Source of the DNA: Spirochaetota bacterium
Lineage (GTDB): Bacteria > Spirochaetota > Spirochaetia > Treponematales > Rectinemataceae
Direction of reading: 5' to 3'
Length of the DNA stretch: 64,000 nucleotides
NCBI GenBank assembly: GCA_026398595.1
Contig: JAPLSO010000051.1
Coordinates: 86,146-150,145, forward strand
The notes beneath the pieces were generated by a model. The model was given only the letters and a program-made list of their open reading frames with translations. It was not told where the DNA came from and made no database searches. Shown here one piece after another: positions 62,129-64,000 of the stretch. Position numbers and translations under genes: made by a program. The number at the start of each line of letters is the position of its first letter. Position 1 is the first letter of the stretch.

Positions 62129-63652
62129 TCATTCCTTTCCTAGGGTAAAATAGAATACAGTCCTTTTCCCCATAATACTTTCTGCCCACACATGTCCGTT
62201 ATGGCGATTTATTATCCGCTGCACGGTCGCCAGGCCGATACCAATGCCGGGAAATTCTTTCTCGCTATGCAGGCGCTGAAACGCTCCAAACAACTTGTCG
62301 GCGTAGGCCATATCGAAACCCGCGCCATCATCACGCACAAAATAAACTTCGCTCCCATCAGTTTGCAGCGTAGCGCCGAATTCAATGTTCGCAGTGGCAT
62401 GACGGGAAGTATACTTCCAGGCATTGCCAAATAGATTTTCCAGTACGCTGCGCAGCAACAGGGCATCTCCATGACCAAGTATGCCATCAGCTATGGTAAA
62501 CGTAACCTGGCGGTCAGGTTGGCTTTGCAGCAGTTCAGTGGTTATGAGATGAGCCATGGCGCTCAGATCCACGGTATTCCGTTCAAGAGGCTGGCGAGAG
62601 AGGCGAGACAAGTCCAAGAGTGCACTGATAAGATTTTCCATCCGTTGTGTGGAAGTACGGATTTTCTCGATCAGTTCGCCGCTCCCGGTACTCTGTGTGC
62701 GACTGATATCTTCCTTCAAAGCTTCCGTGTAGGACATGATGTGTCGCAGAGGCACGCGTAAATCATGGGACACCGAATAACTGAAGGCTTCAAGTTCCTT
62801 ATTGAGGGCTTCGAGCTGGTGCGTGCGTTCCAGTACACGTTGTTCCAGTTCCGCATTGAGTTTGCTGATTTCTTTTTCGTCCAGCACATGCCGGGATATG
62901 TCACGTATGTTGCATTGGGCAACTTTCATATCATTGACAGTATAGGTGTTGCTGACGAATTCGACGGAAATCGTTTTCCCGCTGCTTGTTTCAAGGGGCA
63001 GGTTTTCGTAACGGATGTATCCTTTGTTTTGCAGTTCCGCAAAAGCCATTTTTGATTCTTCTTCGTCATGGAAGAAACCGAGGTCCCAGAGCATCTTTCC
63101 CAGAAGATTATCTTTGGAATAGCCCATTATCCTGATAAGAAATGGGTTCACGTCGAGTATCTGGCCTGTTTCCGCGTCGAGTATCAACATCCCATCCTCG
63201 GCGGTTTCAAAGAGCCTTCGGTAACGGGTTTCCGAGCGTTTCAGGGCACTCTCTATACGTTGAATTTCTTTACGTAATTTTACTTCATGCAGCTCACGTT
63301 CAATTGCCGGTACCAATCGTGGCAATTCCTGTTTTGTTATGTAGTCTTTTGCTCCATCTCTCATAAGCGAGACAGCCAGATTGAGGTCTATCTCTCCCGA
63401 AACGATGATAAATGGCACGAGCGGGCGCACTTGTGTGGCCAGCTTCAATGCCGCAGGCGAGTTGAAATGCGGCATGGCATGGTCGGAAACAATCACATCC
63501 CAGTTCTGATGCTCCAATGCGCTGAGCATTTTGTCTGAAGAATCCACGACTTCCGAAATGGCATCATAGCCGCCGCTATGCAGGGCTCTTATAATGAGGT
63601 CGGCATCATCTTCGGAATCATCAACTATCAGAATGCGAAGGGGCTGGTTCAT
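62129..63652 (-). CDS. REC-PAS-histidine kinase hybrid
   Basis: 507 residues. An N-terminal receiver (residues about 5-120; ILIVDDSEDDAD and phospho-Asp in VIVSDHAMP), a PAS domain (about 140-255; FETAEDGMLILDAETGQILDVNP), a coiled linker, HisKA with FSYSVSHDLRVPLRHI (His near residue 295), and HATPase_c (ENLFGNAWKYTSRH, DDGAGFDMAYADKLF, GIGIGLATVQRII). No membrane segment, so a cytoplasmic sensor. AAGGAAAA precedes ATG 63652. Its stop is 6 nt from that of the Crp-like gene. Lower GC than the housekeeping genes suggests an accessory origin. No partner regulator is in the window. Confidence 0.9.
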   Translation of the reverse strand: MNQPLRILIVDDSEDDADLIIRALHSGGYDAISEVVDSSDKMLSALEHQNWDVIVSDHAMPHFNSPAALKLATQVRPLVPFIIVSGEIDLNLAVSLMRDGAKDYITKQELPRLVPAIERELHEVKLRKEIQRIESALKRSETRYRRLFETAEDGMLILDAETGQILDVNPFLIRIMGYSKDNLLGKMLWDLGFFHDEEESKMAFAELQNKGYIRYENLPLETSSGKTISVEFVSNTYTVNDMKVAQCNIRDISRHVLDEKEISKLNAELEQRVLERTHQLEALNKELEAFSYSVSHDLRVPLRHIMSYTEALKEDISRTQSTGSGELIEKIRTSTQRMENLISALLDLSRLSRQPLERNTVDLSAMAHLITTELLQSQPDRQVTFTIADGILGHGDALLLRSVLENLFGNAWKYTSRHATANIEFGATLQTDGSEVYFVRDDGAGFDMAYADKLFGAFQRLHSEKEFPGIGIGLATVQRIINRHNGHVWAESIMGKRTVFYFTLGKE

Positions 63653-64000
63653 AAATTTTCCTTAATGGAACGACAACAATGCACTATAGTGCACAAAAGT
63701 TAAGCATACAAGTAAATATAGTATAATATATATAATAGTGCGTTTTAATTAACCCTATGCGTTATATTATGCCATATGCGGCATATTCCATTAATTGGAT
63801 TCTGCGACTTGCTCTTGATATAGTCTGTTCGCTAGCGCACATAACGTGTTCACCAACTGTGGTATCTGGAAACGATAAATGTAAAAAAGAGTCAGGCTAG
63901 CTGCCGAATGCCAAAAAGCAGGAATCATGTTCCTTGGGGGAAATACCCTCCAAGGACTTTACCCCCCAAAGGGTAGCCACCCCCAGCGTATCGGCGTAAC
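63653..64000. other. AT-rich intergenic region with three inverted repeats
   Basis: 348 nt with no gene seen. It holds TATGCC-N6-GGCATA (63768-63785), a hairpin CCTTGGGGG/CCC-T-CCAAGG (63932-63955) and TACCC-N6-GGGTA (63960-63975). The first looks like an operator; the last two could form alternative RNA structures or be binding sites for a gene beyond the right end. Confidence 0.5.

Noticed and set aside
1..64000. tRNA, rRNA, CRISPR, IS element or prophage
   Set aside because: No T-arm consensus, rRNA segment, spaced direct repeats, transposase, integrase or phage gene was recognised.

Overview
The window looks like chromosomal DNA from a GC-rich (by eye about 60%) spirochaete. The best taxonomic marker is a class I (archaeal-type) lysyl-tRNA synthetase at 45.1 kb, the form found in archaea and spirochaetes. 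A giant FlgD-like Ig-repeat/OmpA protein and a set of small secreted proteins fit the same group. I cannot place it more precisely than Spirochaetota, probably Treponema-like. Most of the window is dense housekeeping sequence with short or overlapping junctions. No rRNA, tRNA, CRISPR array or insertion sequence was seen.

Layout. 0-3.3 kb: histidine biosynthesis, hisF, then a hisA-hisI-hisE triple fusion, then hisD. 3.3-10.2 kb: an unknown gene, an M32 carboxypeptidase, recG, a small unknown gene, and GTP-type PEP carboxykinase. 10.3-15.8 kb: a minus-strand run glyA, queG, epmA, efp, and an RsmC-like methyltransferase; EF-P and its lysine ligase are neighbours. 15.9-20.9 kb: cysS, then an ECF sigma factor, a zinc-finger anti-sigma factor, a secreted protein and a degenerate transglutaminase-like membrane-anchored protein, apparently one operon. 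21-32.6 kb: murB, a CPA2 antiporter fused to Usp-like and PTS EIIA-like domains, and an 8-kb gene for a 2680-residue protein with 20 Ig-like repeats and an OmpA-like end. 32.7-41.8 kb: two secreted unknowns, rpmB, ffh, an HD protein, ftsI with PASTA, lepB, a LysM/M23 peptidase, and an RpoS-like sigma factor with a very good sigma-54 promoter. 41.9-53.8 kb: YibQ-type deacetylase, tsaD, M29 aminopeptidase, lysS, a broken nitroreductase, pepF, ndk, a frameshifted DUF6765 gene, a lipoprotein, a hydrolase-like pseudoenzyme and adk.

From about 53.8 kb the character changes to lower GC, looser spacing and envelope/stress genes. The core is a minus-strand cluster (60.8 to 55.3 kb) of three paralogous lipoproteins with an SbsA-type Ig domain and a DUF3494 ice-binding-like domain, two small beta-barrel proteins, a tandem CsbD stress protein and an unknown protein. 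It is flanked by three small plus-strand membrane or lipoprotein genes, a divergent Crp/Fnr regulator and a REC-PAS-histidine kinase. This is the most likely unusual system here: a surface adhesion or ice/solute-interaction module under stress control (inference).

Two regulatory patterns stand out. At least seven genes have a sigma-70-like -10 box ending 6-7 nt before the start codon, which predicts leaderless mRNAs. The RpoS-like gene has a near-perfect -24/-12 promoter, recalling the RpoN-RpoS cascade of Borrelia.
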